Below are positions 22,733 through 32,700 of a stretch of DNA of 64,000 nt, piece by piece (position 1 is the first letter of the stretch; the number at the start of each line of letters is the position of its first letter). The stretch comes from Leucaena leucocephala (lineage: Eukaryota > Streptophyta > Magnoliopsida > Fabales > Fabaceae): the NCBI GenBank assembly GCA_037074615.1, contig CM073569.1:1804001-1868000 (forward strand), written 5' to 3'. Below the pieces are notes generated by a model, which was given only the letters and a program-made list of their open reading frames with translations, searched no databases and was not told the origin of the DNA. A program made the position numbers and the translations under genes.

Positions 22733-23779
22733 ATGGGAGGTGGAAAGGACAAGCACGATGAATCTGACAAAGGAATCTTTTCACACCTAGCTCATGTTGC
22801 TCATGGTGGACATGGGTATCCTCCTGGCCCCTACCCTCCACAGCCAGGGGCATACCCTCCGCATGGATATCCACCTCAGCAAGGTTATCCCCCAGCAGGG
22901 TACCCACCTCAGCAAGGTTACCCTCCAGCTGGTTATCCTGGTCCATCTGCTCCAGGTATGATGATGTCTCTGTATAATTTTTCATCATCAAATCTTTTAA
23001 TCAAATGATTATTGCAATGGTTTGGAATTAAGTTTCTCTTATGGCCGTAAAATAGTAAAATCTCAAAGCTGCTATACTTACAGAAGCATTAATAAGCTGA
23101 ACTTTATTGAAATAATGGTTTCTTTTCATTCAATTGGCCCTTGAACTTGTGTATGATTAATATTGTTGCAAAGTGTATAGAAACTAGTGATACCATATGA
23201 TTTCTGAATGACATAATCCTTGATTTAATGCTCTAAATCCTGACTCAAACGTTCTGTTTGTGCTTTGCTTAAAGATGAAGTTTTATGCTGTATATTTGAA
23301 TACGGACTGCCTATTATCTTTTGTAACTGTGATTTGTGAATTTTGGTCCTCAGTAGTTGGCATTCTCAACAATTATATTAGCAGCTGAAACGTTCTCTTC
23401 TTTATTTTCAGCTTGCTTGTGCTTATTGAAGTTATGGTTTTGTTACTGAAATGTATTTTGACCTCTACTTCCTGCACATATCTTGTTGGAATTAGCTAAA
23501 TGATTTGTAACATCATCAGGTCATAGTCATGGTGGAGCTATGCTTGCTGGGGGTACTGCATTGGCAGCTGCTGCTGCATACGGTGCTCACCACCTTGGCC
23601 ATGGCGGTCATCATGCGCATGGTAGTCACATGGGCCATGGCAAGTTCAAGCATGGTGGTCACATGGGCCATGGCAAGTTCAAGCATGGAAAGTTCGGCAA
23701 ACATGGCAAACATGGGAAACACGGCAAACATGGCAAACATGGCAAGCACGGTGGATTCGGGTTCAAGAAGTGGAAGTGA
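22733..23779 (+). CDS. XYPPX-repeat / Gly-His-Lys-rich small protein
   Basis: Two coding exons, 22733-22955 and 23520-23779, encode 160 residues. A 5'UTR exon ends at 22044 with donor GTGAGT, and its intron ends at 22707. The N-terminus is MGGGKDKHDESDKG, followed by a proline/tyrosine-rich block with repeated GYPPQQGYPPA units. A short hydrophobic Ala/Gly segment (GGTALAAAAAYGAHH) comes next. The C-terminus is His/Gly/Lys-rich with GHGKFKHG units and a tandem KHG run. This plan fits the glycine-rich protein A3/XYPPX family, e.g. Arabidopsis At5g45350 (from memory). Function is unknown; repeats of this type bind membranes or metals in some proteins, but that is not shown here. Confidence 0.88.
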
Positions 23780-24051
23780 TCTTATGTCTCTCAGACATCT
23801 GATCTTCTCCAATACTTACTGCCTTTGTTTTTTATAAATAAGCCATACTTTTAAGTAAGCTAGCCTATTCTTGGCTCGGCACCCCCCTTTTTTGCTTTGT
23901 TGGAATTTGATAGCCTTGGCTATATAATAAATATATATATGTGACCCATGTGTTCCTAGTTTGGATTATAGAATCTGAACGGCATGAATCATAGATGTAC
24001 AATTATGGCTTTGTTAACTTTATTAGAGATAAATAATGTGAAAAAAGATGA

Positions 24052-24232
24052 AGAGTTGGTCCAAGTGGTAAGCGACTCGGTATCCTTTAAGTGAGGTATC
24101 GAGTTCGAGCCTTGGCGTATGCAGAAAATCCCAGTTAGGAGACTCACCCACCATAGCTAGGTGCGCGACATGGGTCGAATCCGAATGTAGTCGTGGTAAA
24201 GCTCCAGTGAATCGGAATAGTAACAAAAAAAA
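24052..24232 (+). mobile_element. tRNA-derived SINE, family 1
   Basis: Carries an A-box-like 'tggtccaagtggtaagcg', a B-box-like 'gagttcgagcc', 'cttggcgtatgcag', 'gactcacccaccatag' and an oligo-A tail. These occur in the same order as the copies at 3.4 and 54.4 kb. No clear target duplication is visible. Confidence 0.85.
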
Positions 24233-24245
24233 GTATTATTTTAAA

Positions 24246-24441
24246 GTAACATGTTCATATAAATTAGAACCCACTTAAGTTTACACACTAATTTACCTTC
24301 ACTTGAGGGAGATGAATTAATCTCAAACCATTAGATTTTGTGGAGAGAGACCCAAGTTACCTTCTTTTTCACTATGGTGAGGATCTCACTATCCTACACT
24401 TTTAACTTATGGACTAGGACTTTTTATATAGAATTAGGGTT
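24246..24441. repeat. Left arm of interrupted inverted repeat
   Basis: The segment 'cacttgagggagatgaattaatctc...gacccaagtta' is the reverse complement of sequence at about 25132-25230. It also resembles the tandem blocks inside the TRIM at 33103-33200 and 33240-33342. The next 60 bases ('cactatcct...atatagaattag') recur as a direct repeat at about 25313-25372. Confidence 0.7.
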
Positions 24442-24449
24442 ACTATAGT

Positions 24450-25116
24450 TAGAGCTGGTAAAACGGGCCCAGCCCGCGGGCTGGGCCCGTTTTACCCTAA
24501 GGGGGGGGGCGGGTTCGGGCTGGCAAAATGCCAGCTCGTTTTTGGGCGGGCTGCACAGCCCGCCCCCCCCTCAGCCCGCCAATTTGGCGGGCTGGCCCGT
24601 TTAGTGGGGGGCTGGCCCGCCAGCCCGCCACTTTTTTTTTTTTTTAATTTAATATTATTATTTAATATTTATTTTACTTAAATGTTATTTTGAATACTCC
24701 TATTATCGAATACTAGTAAAGATAATTACTTATTTGTTAATATATGTTTACATATTATAATTGATTAATATTATGTTAATATTTATTTAGATTTATAATT
24801 ATAAAATTTGAGATTTTTTTATAAAAAATAAAAATTTTTAAGAGTATAACATGAGTAATTTTTTTATTATACTAATATAACATTAGAAATTTTTTATTAG
24901 TATTTTAAAAATGTTAAAAATATTTTTTTTAAAATTAAAAAAAAAAAAAAAAAAAAGTGGCGGGCTGGCGGGCCAACCCGCCACTAAGGGGGGGCGGGCT
25001 CAGGCTGGCGTTTTGCCAACCCGTTTTGGGGCGGGCTGCACAGCCCGCCCCGTTTGTTGGCGGGCTGGGAGCGGGCTGGCCCGTTTTTGGCGGGCCAGCC
25101 CGCATTCCCAGCTCTA
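24450..25116. mobile_element. Non-autonomous hAT derivative, 667 bp
   Basis: Terminal inverted repeats TAGAGCTGG / CCAGCTCTA with a perfect 8-bp duplication ACTATAGT at 24442-24449 and 25117-25124. About 180 bp of G+C-rich sequence at each end consists of GGCGGGCTGG/CCAGCCCGCC inverted motifs able to form many hairpins. They enclose a roughly 310-bp AT core shared with the elements at 12.9 and 35.9 kb. No transposase is encoded. Confidence 0.93.
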
Positions 25117-25124
25117 ACTATAGT

Positions 25125-25380
25125 GAGGGAGACAATAACTTGGATTTTTCTCTACAAAATCTTATAAGTTATGGGATTAGTTCATCTCCCTCAAGTGAAG
25201 ATGAATTAGTATGTAAATCTAAGTGGGTTACAATTTGTATGAGCATGTTGCTTTGGAATAATACATATGATTCATCTTTCTTCTCATTATTTCTCTCTAA
25301 TAAAGTTAACATGTCACTATCCTATACTCTTAACCTATAAACTAGGATCCTTTATATAGAATTAGAGTCACTTAATAACT
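25125..25380. repeat. Right arm of interrupted inverted repeat
   Basis: Reverse complement of the left arm over about 95 bp, followed by a direct repeat of the segment just left of the hAT insertion. It is split from its partner by the hAT element. Confidence 0.65.
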
Positions 25381-25716
25381 AAGTGATTAACACTAATCGT
25401 CTAATTAATTCCATCTTCTAACAGGTTTCTTTGCTATACCAAGAATGTGACTAATGCCAAGATTGTTTTGCTTTTGCACCTTTATTGGAACAGCAAGGAA
25501 TTCTGATTCACCGAATCAATATTTGGATAATCCAAAACTTCTTAATGTGTAAACTTGAATGGGGGGAAAATATACAAGGTGTGATTTTACCTTCATATGA
25601 CACAAATAAGATTGACTAATCAAGATCTCATATAATACGCTTATGCAGCACAAGATGCTTTGTAAAGAATAATGGGCATCAACCTTTCGATATCTAGCAT
25701 TCATCATTATAGTCAA

Positions 25717-28548
25717 TTATAATCCCAAACCAACATCAATAAGACTATAACCCACGGTCTTTCTTAATCCTTGGTCTTGAATAGTTTGCCTCAACTCTGT
25801 AGCATCCTTCCAGCTTCCTGCGGCAACATACATATTTGACATTGAAATGTAATATCCAACATTTTGAGGATCCATTTCAAACAGAATTTCAGAAACTTTT
25901 CTCCCGAGTGTGAGTTCTCCATGATAGTTGCAAGCACTCAAGAGGGTTCCCCACAAACCTGCGCTTGAATAGGAGGGTAACCTTTTAATGAACTCGTAAG
26001 CCTCGTTGAGCCTACCAGATCGACCTAGCATGTCAACTACATAAACTTGATGCTCAGTCTCAGGCTGTACTCCATATTTCTCCAACATACAGTTGTAGTA
26101 CCCAAGACCTTCATTCACAAGTCTTGAATGGCTGCAAGCTGATAAAAGGCTAACAAAAGTACTTTTGGTCACCCTTATTCCGGACTCACACATTTCATGA
26201 AACAGGTTCATTGCTCTCTCGCCATTTCCATGATATCCATATGCAGAAATCATTGAATTCCAAGCTGCTACAGACTTCTCCTCTGCATCTGTAAATACTT
26301 GAAGAGCAAGGTCCAATCTTCCACCATTGCTGTACATATCCACAAGAGCTGCTGATATGAAAGAGTTATCCTGAAATCCAGACCTGAATATGTGGGCATG
26401 AACTTGTTTGCCATGTCTTAATACTCCCATTTGAGTACAAGCTGTGAGAACACTAACAACAGTTATCTCATTGGGTTTGAACGGAAGATGATGAAACAGT
26501 TCCAACGCATCTCGACTCTCTTTATGTGATAGAGCTGAGATCATGCAATTCCATGAACATAGGTTGGGAACGAAACAAAATTCAAACACTGATTTGGCGC
26601 TTTTGACGTCCCTGCATCTTCCATACATGGTGATTAATGAATTCTGAACACGGATATCTGATCCCAAGGGAGATCTAAGGACAAGCCCGTGGAGACACCT
26701 TCCTTTCCTGTGCAGCTCAAGATTTGCACATGCTGACAAGACATTTACAAGGGTTATAGAATCATAGCTGACAGAGGCTTTTCGTCTCATTGAACTAAAA
26801 GTTTCAAGAGCCTCTTGAAAGTGGTTGCCCTTCACACATCCAACAATTAGAGTGTTCCATGAAGCTGTAACTGCCAAAGCTGAATTCTCTTGAAAAATTA
26901 AGAAAGCGGCTGTCAGGTCTCCACAATTGATGTACATGTGCATGAGTGAGTTAACTGAAAGAATATGGTTTAAAAATCCTAATTTTAACTGCCAGCAATG
27001 AATAGATTTTCCAAACCATAAACTATATGTGGAATCGCAGGATGAAAGAACAGCCAAAACAGTCGATGAACTGCAACTGGGGAAGAAATGAAGAAGCTCC
27101 CTGAACAAATTTTGGGCTTCTTTGAAATACCCATTAAGGGAATATCCATATATCATTGCATTCCAAGAAACCAAGTCTCTCTCTTGAGCAGAATTGAACA
27201 AGAGCTCCATTTTCTCTACAAGTTTGCATTTTGAATACATGTCTATCAAGCTGTTTAGAAGAGTGATGTCAGATAGCATCTGTCTTCGATGTGCAAATCC
27301 ATGGACGGTTTTTCCTTCCCTGGAGAGCATCACAACTGCACAAACTTTTAGAATATTAGTCAATGTTACTATATCAGGTTGAAATGATCCATTAGTCTGC
27401 ATTTCAAGCAGAAGGTCAAACACTTCATCAACACTTCCATTTGAGGCATATCCTTCCATCAATGCATTCCATGAAACAATATCTTTGCATGCCATTCCTC
27501 TGAATACAGTTTCAGCCGTTCCAATATCTCCACATTGAATATATAATGAAATGAGAGAATTGGAGACCGAAGCATGCAAGCTATTCAGGTAACCTAGCTT
27601 GATTCCCAGCCCGTGAATTGACTGACCAAAATCCAGTTCTCCTAAAGCAGAAGACGCTGATATAGCAGAAGACAGACTGACGCTGTCTGCTTCTTCACCA
27701 GAGAAAACCATATCCTTGAAGTAATATAGTGATTTCTTTGGATCGCCATTATGAAGACTTCCTCTAATCATTGAATTCCAAGAAACTACATCTTTATATC
27801 TTATTTCTGAAAAAAGACACTCAGAGGATTTTAAAACGCCACATTTTGCGTACATATTAGTTAGAGCATTACTTAAACTTATATCCACAAGCATCCCAGC
27901 TTTTACACTCAAACAATGAATTGCCCGTCCTTGCTCAAGGTTATTCATGTATGATGAAGCAGATACCAGAAGCAATAAAGTGGTGGAATCAAACCCACAT
28001 TGGTCTTTAATCATGTTTCCGAAAAAGTCCATTGCTGTCTTGTAGAGTTTGTTTTTGACGGATGCGGCAATAACGGAATTCCATGCAATCACATCTCTGT
28101 TGTGAATTTCATCAAACAAATCCCTTGAAGAGCTGAAATCTCCAGCCTTGTAATAAATACTAAGTAGAGATGTCACAGTGGGCAGGTGAGCTAGAGCACC
28201 CATCTTTAAGGCTACACAATGAGCAGCAGAAGCAGTCACTAGCTTGGGTTTTTCGCTGGACGACTTAATGAGATCATTTATTACCCTCTGTGGCATTTCA
28301 TCAAACGGTTGAGCGGCGGTGCGAAAAAAATGACGAATACATAACAACGAGGGAAGATCATATGGTGGAAGAGGACCCATATGTTTTCGAACAATATTAA
28401 AGTTTCCATTAAAGCTGTTTTGGAGAGAAAAAGGATGTGGCGATGGAAGTCTTCTAGGTGGAAGCAAGGATTTCAATCTTGTAATGCGTACATGGAAACG
28501 ACTTGATGTTGATTTTAGCATGAATCGCTGAACTGCCCATGCTCTCAT
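25717..28548 (-). CDS. Pentatricopeptide repeat protein, PLS class with E domain
   Basis: An uninterrupted frame of 943 residues. The start MRAWAVQRFMLKSTSSRFHVR is arginine-rich with few acids, as in mitochondrial presequences. About twenty PPR units follow, alternating P, L and S types, recognisable by recurrent DVVSWNSMI, NALTNMYAKCG and ISAYGYHGNGERAMNLFHEM segments. The C-terminus has an E-type region (LSACNYHGELTLGRKVSEILFEM...YISMSNMYVAAGSW) ending GYSLIDVGLGL, with no DYW deaminase domain. Such proteins bind specific organellar RNAs and commonly specify C-to-U editing sites, borrowing a DYW domain from a partner. It resembles Arabidopsis At4g19220 (from memory). The RNA target cannot be read from the sequence. 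Confidence 0.92.
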   Translation of the reverse strand: MRAWAVQRFMLKSTSSRFHVRITRLKSLLPPRRLPSPHPFSLQNSFNGNFNIVRKHMGPLPPYDLPSLLCIRHFFRTAAQPFDEMPQRVINDLIKSSSEKPKLVTASAAHCVALKMGALAHLPTVTSLLSIYYKAGDFSSSRDLFDEIHNRDVIAWNSVIAASVKNKLYKTAMDFFGNMIKDQCGFDSTTLLLLVSASSYMNNLEQGRAIHCLSVKAGMLVDISLSNALTNMYAKCGVLKSSECLFSEIRYKDVVSWNSMIRGSLHNGDPKKSLYYFKDMVFSGEEADSVSLSSAISASSALGELDFGQSIHGLGIKLGYLNSLHASVSNSLISLYIQCGDIGTAETVFRGMACKDIVSWNALMEGYASNGSVDEVFDLLLEMQTNGSFQPDIVTLTNILKVCAVVMLSREGKTVHGFAHRRQMLSDITLLNSLIDMYSKCKLVEKMELLFNSAQERDLVSWNAMIYGYSLNGYFKEAQNLFRELLHFFPSCSSSTVLAVLSSCDSTYSLWFGKSIHCWQLKLGFLNHILSVNSLMHMYINCGDLTAAFLIFQENSALAVTASWNTLIVGCVKGNHFQEALETFSSMRRKASVSYDSITLVNVLSACANLELHRKGRCLHGLVLRSPLGSDIRVQNSLITMYGRCRDVKSAKSVFEFCFVPNLCSWNCMISALSHKESRDALELFHHLPFKPNEITVVSVLTACTQMGVLRHGKQVHAHIFRSGFQDNSFISAALVDMYSNGGRLDLALQVFTDAEEKSVAAWNSMISAYGYHGNGERAMNLFHEMCESGIRVTKSTFVSLLSACSHSRLVNEGLGYYNCMLEKYGVQPETEHQVYVVDMLGRSGRLNEAYEFIKRLPSYSSAGLWGTLLSACNYHGELTLGRKVSEILFEMDPQNVGYYISMSNMYVAAGSWKDATELRQTIQDQGLRKTVGYSLIDVGLGL

Positions 28549-29706
28549 TTTGGCTTCATCCCAAAGCTAGTAGTGTAGACTTGTGTCTTTCTGTATAAAA
28601 CATCGATTTTAAGGACCTTTCGATTTCCATGAATATGCAATTCAAAGCAGCAGAGACTGAAAAGTTGGTATGGTTCCAAACCTCCAATGTTAAAATACCG
28701 TAGACGTAAGACAAACTTCTATCATTATATGGAAACCCAAAAATGGCATTATCCATTGGGGACGAGGATTTGGGTGCGATGGAAAGAAAATGGACCCTTT
28801 TTAATTCATCGATAATCTAATATAATCGTTTATTTAAAATTTAATCTTAATTAATTTGGTCTCACGCGAACATGATTATCCTAATTTGGGAGCAAATTTT
28901 GATCACTGATTTAGCGTCCATTTAAGGCAGAATCTCATCCATTCACTGAATGACAAAAGAGGAATTTGACAAGACAATTTTTATTTATTCTATTTTTGGA
29001 ATAGTAATAGTGAAATTTATTTAATACTCAACAAATTAACCTTTTATCACACTTACTTAATACCTTTATTTTTTTTCAGTTAAATTTAATGAAGAATCTA
29101 GAGAACTGTGACAATACGCAAAACTAGCCAATAAACGAATTTGCCAATAAGCATAGCATTAACTTGCACTATCTTTACCTATCATTCCTTAGTTCAATTG
29201 ATAAAAGAGTGATACATATAACCATTTAGAGCATATTCGATTATTGGGGAGTACTATTTTATTATCGTTCTAATTGCGACATTTAGAGAGACATCTTAAC
29301 TTCTGGGTGTCTAAATTTATACCTTCCTTTATTGTTCTTGTTAGGCATCCTAACATTAGTATAAGAGAATGGGCTCAACCTTTTCCAAAAATTCTCTTAT
29401 AAAAATAAAACTTGCACTATCTTTCTTTTACAAACTCACTGCGCGAAAACTATAGTGGATGCAAATTGTACCATTGTAGACTTCCATTTTTCTGATTTGC
29501 ACAACTGGAACTAAGCCAAATTTTTTCTTTTTTTACTAATGCCAAACATAAACAGATTGTCTCATCTCTACATCAACTTGCATCCTCAATATTGATACAG
29601 ATCATTGACAGCCAGTTAAGTAAGAAAATAAAAAAAGAAATAAACGAACCCATCTTCAAATATCCCTCATAGTATCCAATCCATATATTGACCAAGAAGT
29701 CAGAAC
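28549..29706. other. Spacer between the PPR gene and the arabinosyltransferase gene
   Basis: Includes the PPR promoter (28549-28800), AT-rich sequence, a family 2 SINE (29177-29408) and the 3' flank of the minus-strand arabinosyltransferase gene. No coding region is supported. Confidence 0.6.
29177..29408 (+). mobile_element. SINE family 2 with 16-bp target duplication
   Basis: Flanked by perfect direct repeats AACTTGCACTATCTTT at 29161-29176 and 29409-29424. The body starts with an A-box-like 'tagttcaattgataaaagag' and a B-box-like 'tattcgattattggggag'. It contains 'catcttaacttctgggtgtct' and 'gggctcaaccttttccaaaaatt', the diagnostic blocks of the copies at 36.7-38.1 kb. Confidence 0.85.
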
Positions 29707-32700
29707 TCACCAGGGTGGATGATCATCCTCAGAAGTTAGAGGAGGGATTGGTTTCCATGCAGGTTTCTCATCCCAGTACATATCATAATATATATGACCA
29801 GGAATGTGATCAAGCACACAGCACCATATGCCCACATATCGCTTTACACGTCTTCTGAATCTTTCTTCCCTTCCCTGAAAGGTAATTTTGGGATGGCATT
29901 AACAAATTTTAAGTGAATTATTTTCTTCTCATCTTCCACGTTTTACTCAGATAAGAAAGAAAAACAGAAATTAGATACTTCGCAGCAGTATTGTAGGACC
30001 ACAGGGGTGAGAATGACGCAAACAAAAGTTTACTAGGCCCTTGTTTAAGCACATTTCATCTTATTCTTTTGTGCTTTTCCCACTTTCTTACAACACTATA
30101 TGCAGTACAAAGAATTTTAACTCGGAAAAAATGGCCTTACCTTGTCGGCAAAACCACTGAAAGCATTTTGCATTGAGGAGAACTGGATAACTTTGACATC
30201 CTTGAATGACGAGAATACTTTGATGAACTGCAAATTCAAGTGGAAACATGAATGTTACATGGCTTGCTTTAAAAGAATACGTTTTTGACATAAAGTAAAT
30301 GAGACTAAAAGCCAGTTTGTTTAAAATTTGAGAAAAAGGAGCTTTTAGCCCTAATATGCACTTGAAATACCGTTTCTTCATTGCTATGACTTGGAATTCT
30401 AAGTACTCCCCCAACAGCAGAATCATTTGATGCATTACAATCATGCATTCCTTCTTGACAGAGATGGACATCAAGCCAAGACTTTTTCACCTGAACTCCA
30501 GAACCAGGCAAACAGATTTCCTTTAAGCAACTTGCACCAAATAAAGAGACTCAATGGTTTAGAAAGTAGATGTAATTGGCCACAATTCACCTCTTCGGGC
30601 ATAGAGGGATTATCAAGTATTGAGTACTCTCTAATATTTATTTCAGGGCCAAACTCCTCCTCTGGGAGTTCTCTCAACATGGCATTCACCTGCAATGGTG
30701 GCCCATTTCCTTGGCAGCATAAGGCAGTAGCTGAGAAAATGCTTTTAGTAATGTAGAGAAAACAACTGTAGATAAGAAATAGGAAAGAAACCAGTACTCA
30801 ATATTTAAAATTATTAAGTTTGCGGCATCCATCTGTTCGCACCCTACACAAAAAAGCAGGAAATACCTCAAATACATGATCCAAAGGACAAATGAAGGGT
30901 TGCCTAGTCATAGTTCCCTCCAAAACACCAGGATGCGGAAACCACAGCCTATCTAACCTGCACCATAGTGGAGGCATGACCTAAACATGCAGAAAAAGAA
31001 CCCAGCTTAAAATTTTAAGATAATGATGGCCTACTGTTAACTTAGATTTGCAATATAATCCTGGAAAACAGTTCTCACCAGAGTTCTTCTCAGAAGAGAG
31101 GCAATAGCAAGTGCTGTCCTTATCTGTTTTATCTGAACAAATCCATGCACAATATAATCAACAGGATGTAACATAATTTCCATTCCAATGCTGAAGTAAA
31201 GAGGATCAGGTCAATACATGCATACTTGATAATTAACCAGAGAAAAATGTGAATCAACGGTATGCTTCCCACTTAGTAATAAACTCCTAGGAATAGATGG
31301 CTTAAACAACAAGAAACCCCCTGCAAGAAATACTAAGTAAGTTTGCAATACTATCGTTCATGGGAGTTAGCAAATAATACAAGCAGATACAACAACCATT
31401 GCATAAACAGGTTAAAGAGTCAATTTTCAGTCATCAGTGTCAGAAGAAAGCTAGCTTCAACAACAGATGGAATAGACCAATACATGACAAAAGGATTGCA
31501 AAGATAAAGACTCAAATGAGTGTCCTGGTACTTGCAAGTAATTTTTCTTTTAAACAAAAATGAACGGTCTGACCCTAAATTGAGGAAGAAATCGCAAATT
31601 ATTACCAGGGGGATTATAGTATTCTGGTGGGTCATAGAAAAGCATCGCTTCTCGAAGCCGGTGGCGCTTTCCTTCAGTGCCTCCATATTGAAATGTTGTG
31701 TGCACAGCATATGGCTCTAATCTGAGTTGCTGATGCATAGCCTGTATAATATGCAATTATATTCCTATGGAGAACTGATACAAGATTTAATGTTCCTATA
31801 TTATAGAGTTGCAAACAAGATTCCTTCAGACAGTGAATTGCATAAAAGAAAGCTAAAGGCATTGTGCATACAAACCACAAAAAGAAAAAGAAACCAAGCT
31901 ATTAAATAGGTCGTGCCTGCACAAAATATGTATGCCCACTACAAAAGATACTTGCAGGCAAAATTCCCAGCTTCAGATTTCCATCAAAAGCATAAACAAG
32001 TCCACTGGCTTCATCAACAGACGGTCCTAACTGTCTGTGTACAATGTCATTAAAACCATTCTGATCCCATATGTTGTCATCAGCTAGAAGCATTTCATTC
32101 CATTCCTTTGCCAATTTTTTTGCAGACTCTGTAGGCCTCCAATGAAATATTCCTATGTTGTAGGCAGCATTAACTATTCATGATGTAACACAATGTCATC
32201 AGTAAGGTAAATGTCTATTTAAGAATAATTTAATAAGTACTAGGTTTCACACAATAAAATGAAGAGAGAAGCAATGTGTAGAATTTAAAAATAAATGTAA
32301 AAGGCTTTAATATGAGAACAAACACAAGCCACATTGAAAAGACATATCAGTAAGTTCTGCTCATGGTATAATCATCACCTTCTTGCCAAATTTCCAGACT
32401 ATCATCAATAACTGTCGGTATGACTTGATCACTTGAAGTGAGAACATCTGCATCTGGATAACGAGCAATATATGGAAGCGGGTTCTGTCCCAGAACCACA
32501 ATGCAATGTATGTATTAGAAATAACTGTGGAGATTTGAGGATTGAAAGTAGAGGAAAAATAAAGCTTCAAAATATTATTAATCCTTGAATGAATGAGAAT
32601 ACAAATAGGCATTTATATAAGCAAAAATATAAGCTAATAGGCTAAACCTAGAATCTATTATAATCCTAATATCTCATATTTATTCTTCTAACATATGATA

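Larger units (their letters stand above)
23780..25716. other. Repeat-rich spacer between convergent genes
   Basis: Contains the 3' flank of the XYPPX gene, a SINE, an interrupted inverted repeat related to the TRIM interior at 33.1-33.4 kb, and a 667-bp hAT derivative inserted between its arms. From 25400 to 25716 the sequence is unique and probably includes the PPR 3'UTR. Confidence 0.7.

Noticed and set aside
22513..22761. 82-residue frame overlapping the XYPPX gene start
   Set aside because: It lies in the 5'UTR intron and crosses the acceptor at 22707; the product has no homology and the downstream ATG is the conserved start.
24052..24232. A tRNA gene
   Set aside because: Only A- and B-box-like motifs are present; no cloverleaf or acceptor stem closes, and the unit has an oligo-A tail and dispersed copies, so it is a SINE.
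32361..32612. Minus-strand 83-residue frame at the edge of the TRIM
   Set aside because: It runs from the LTR into coding exon 4 of XEG113 in the wrong frame.
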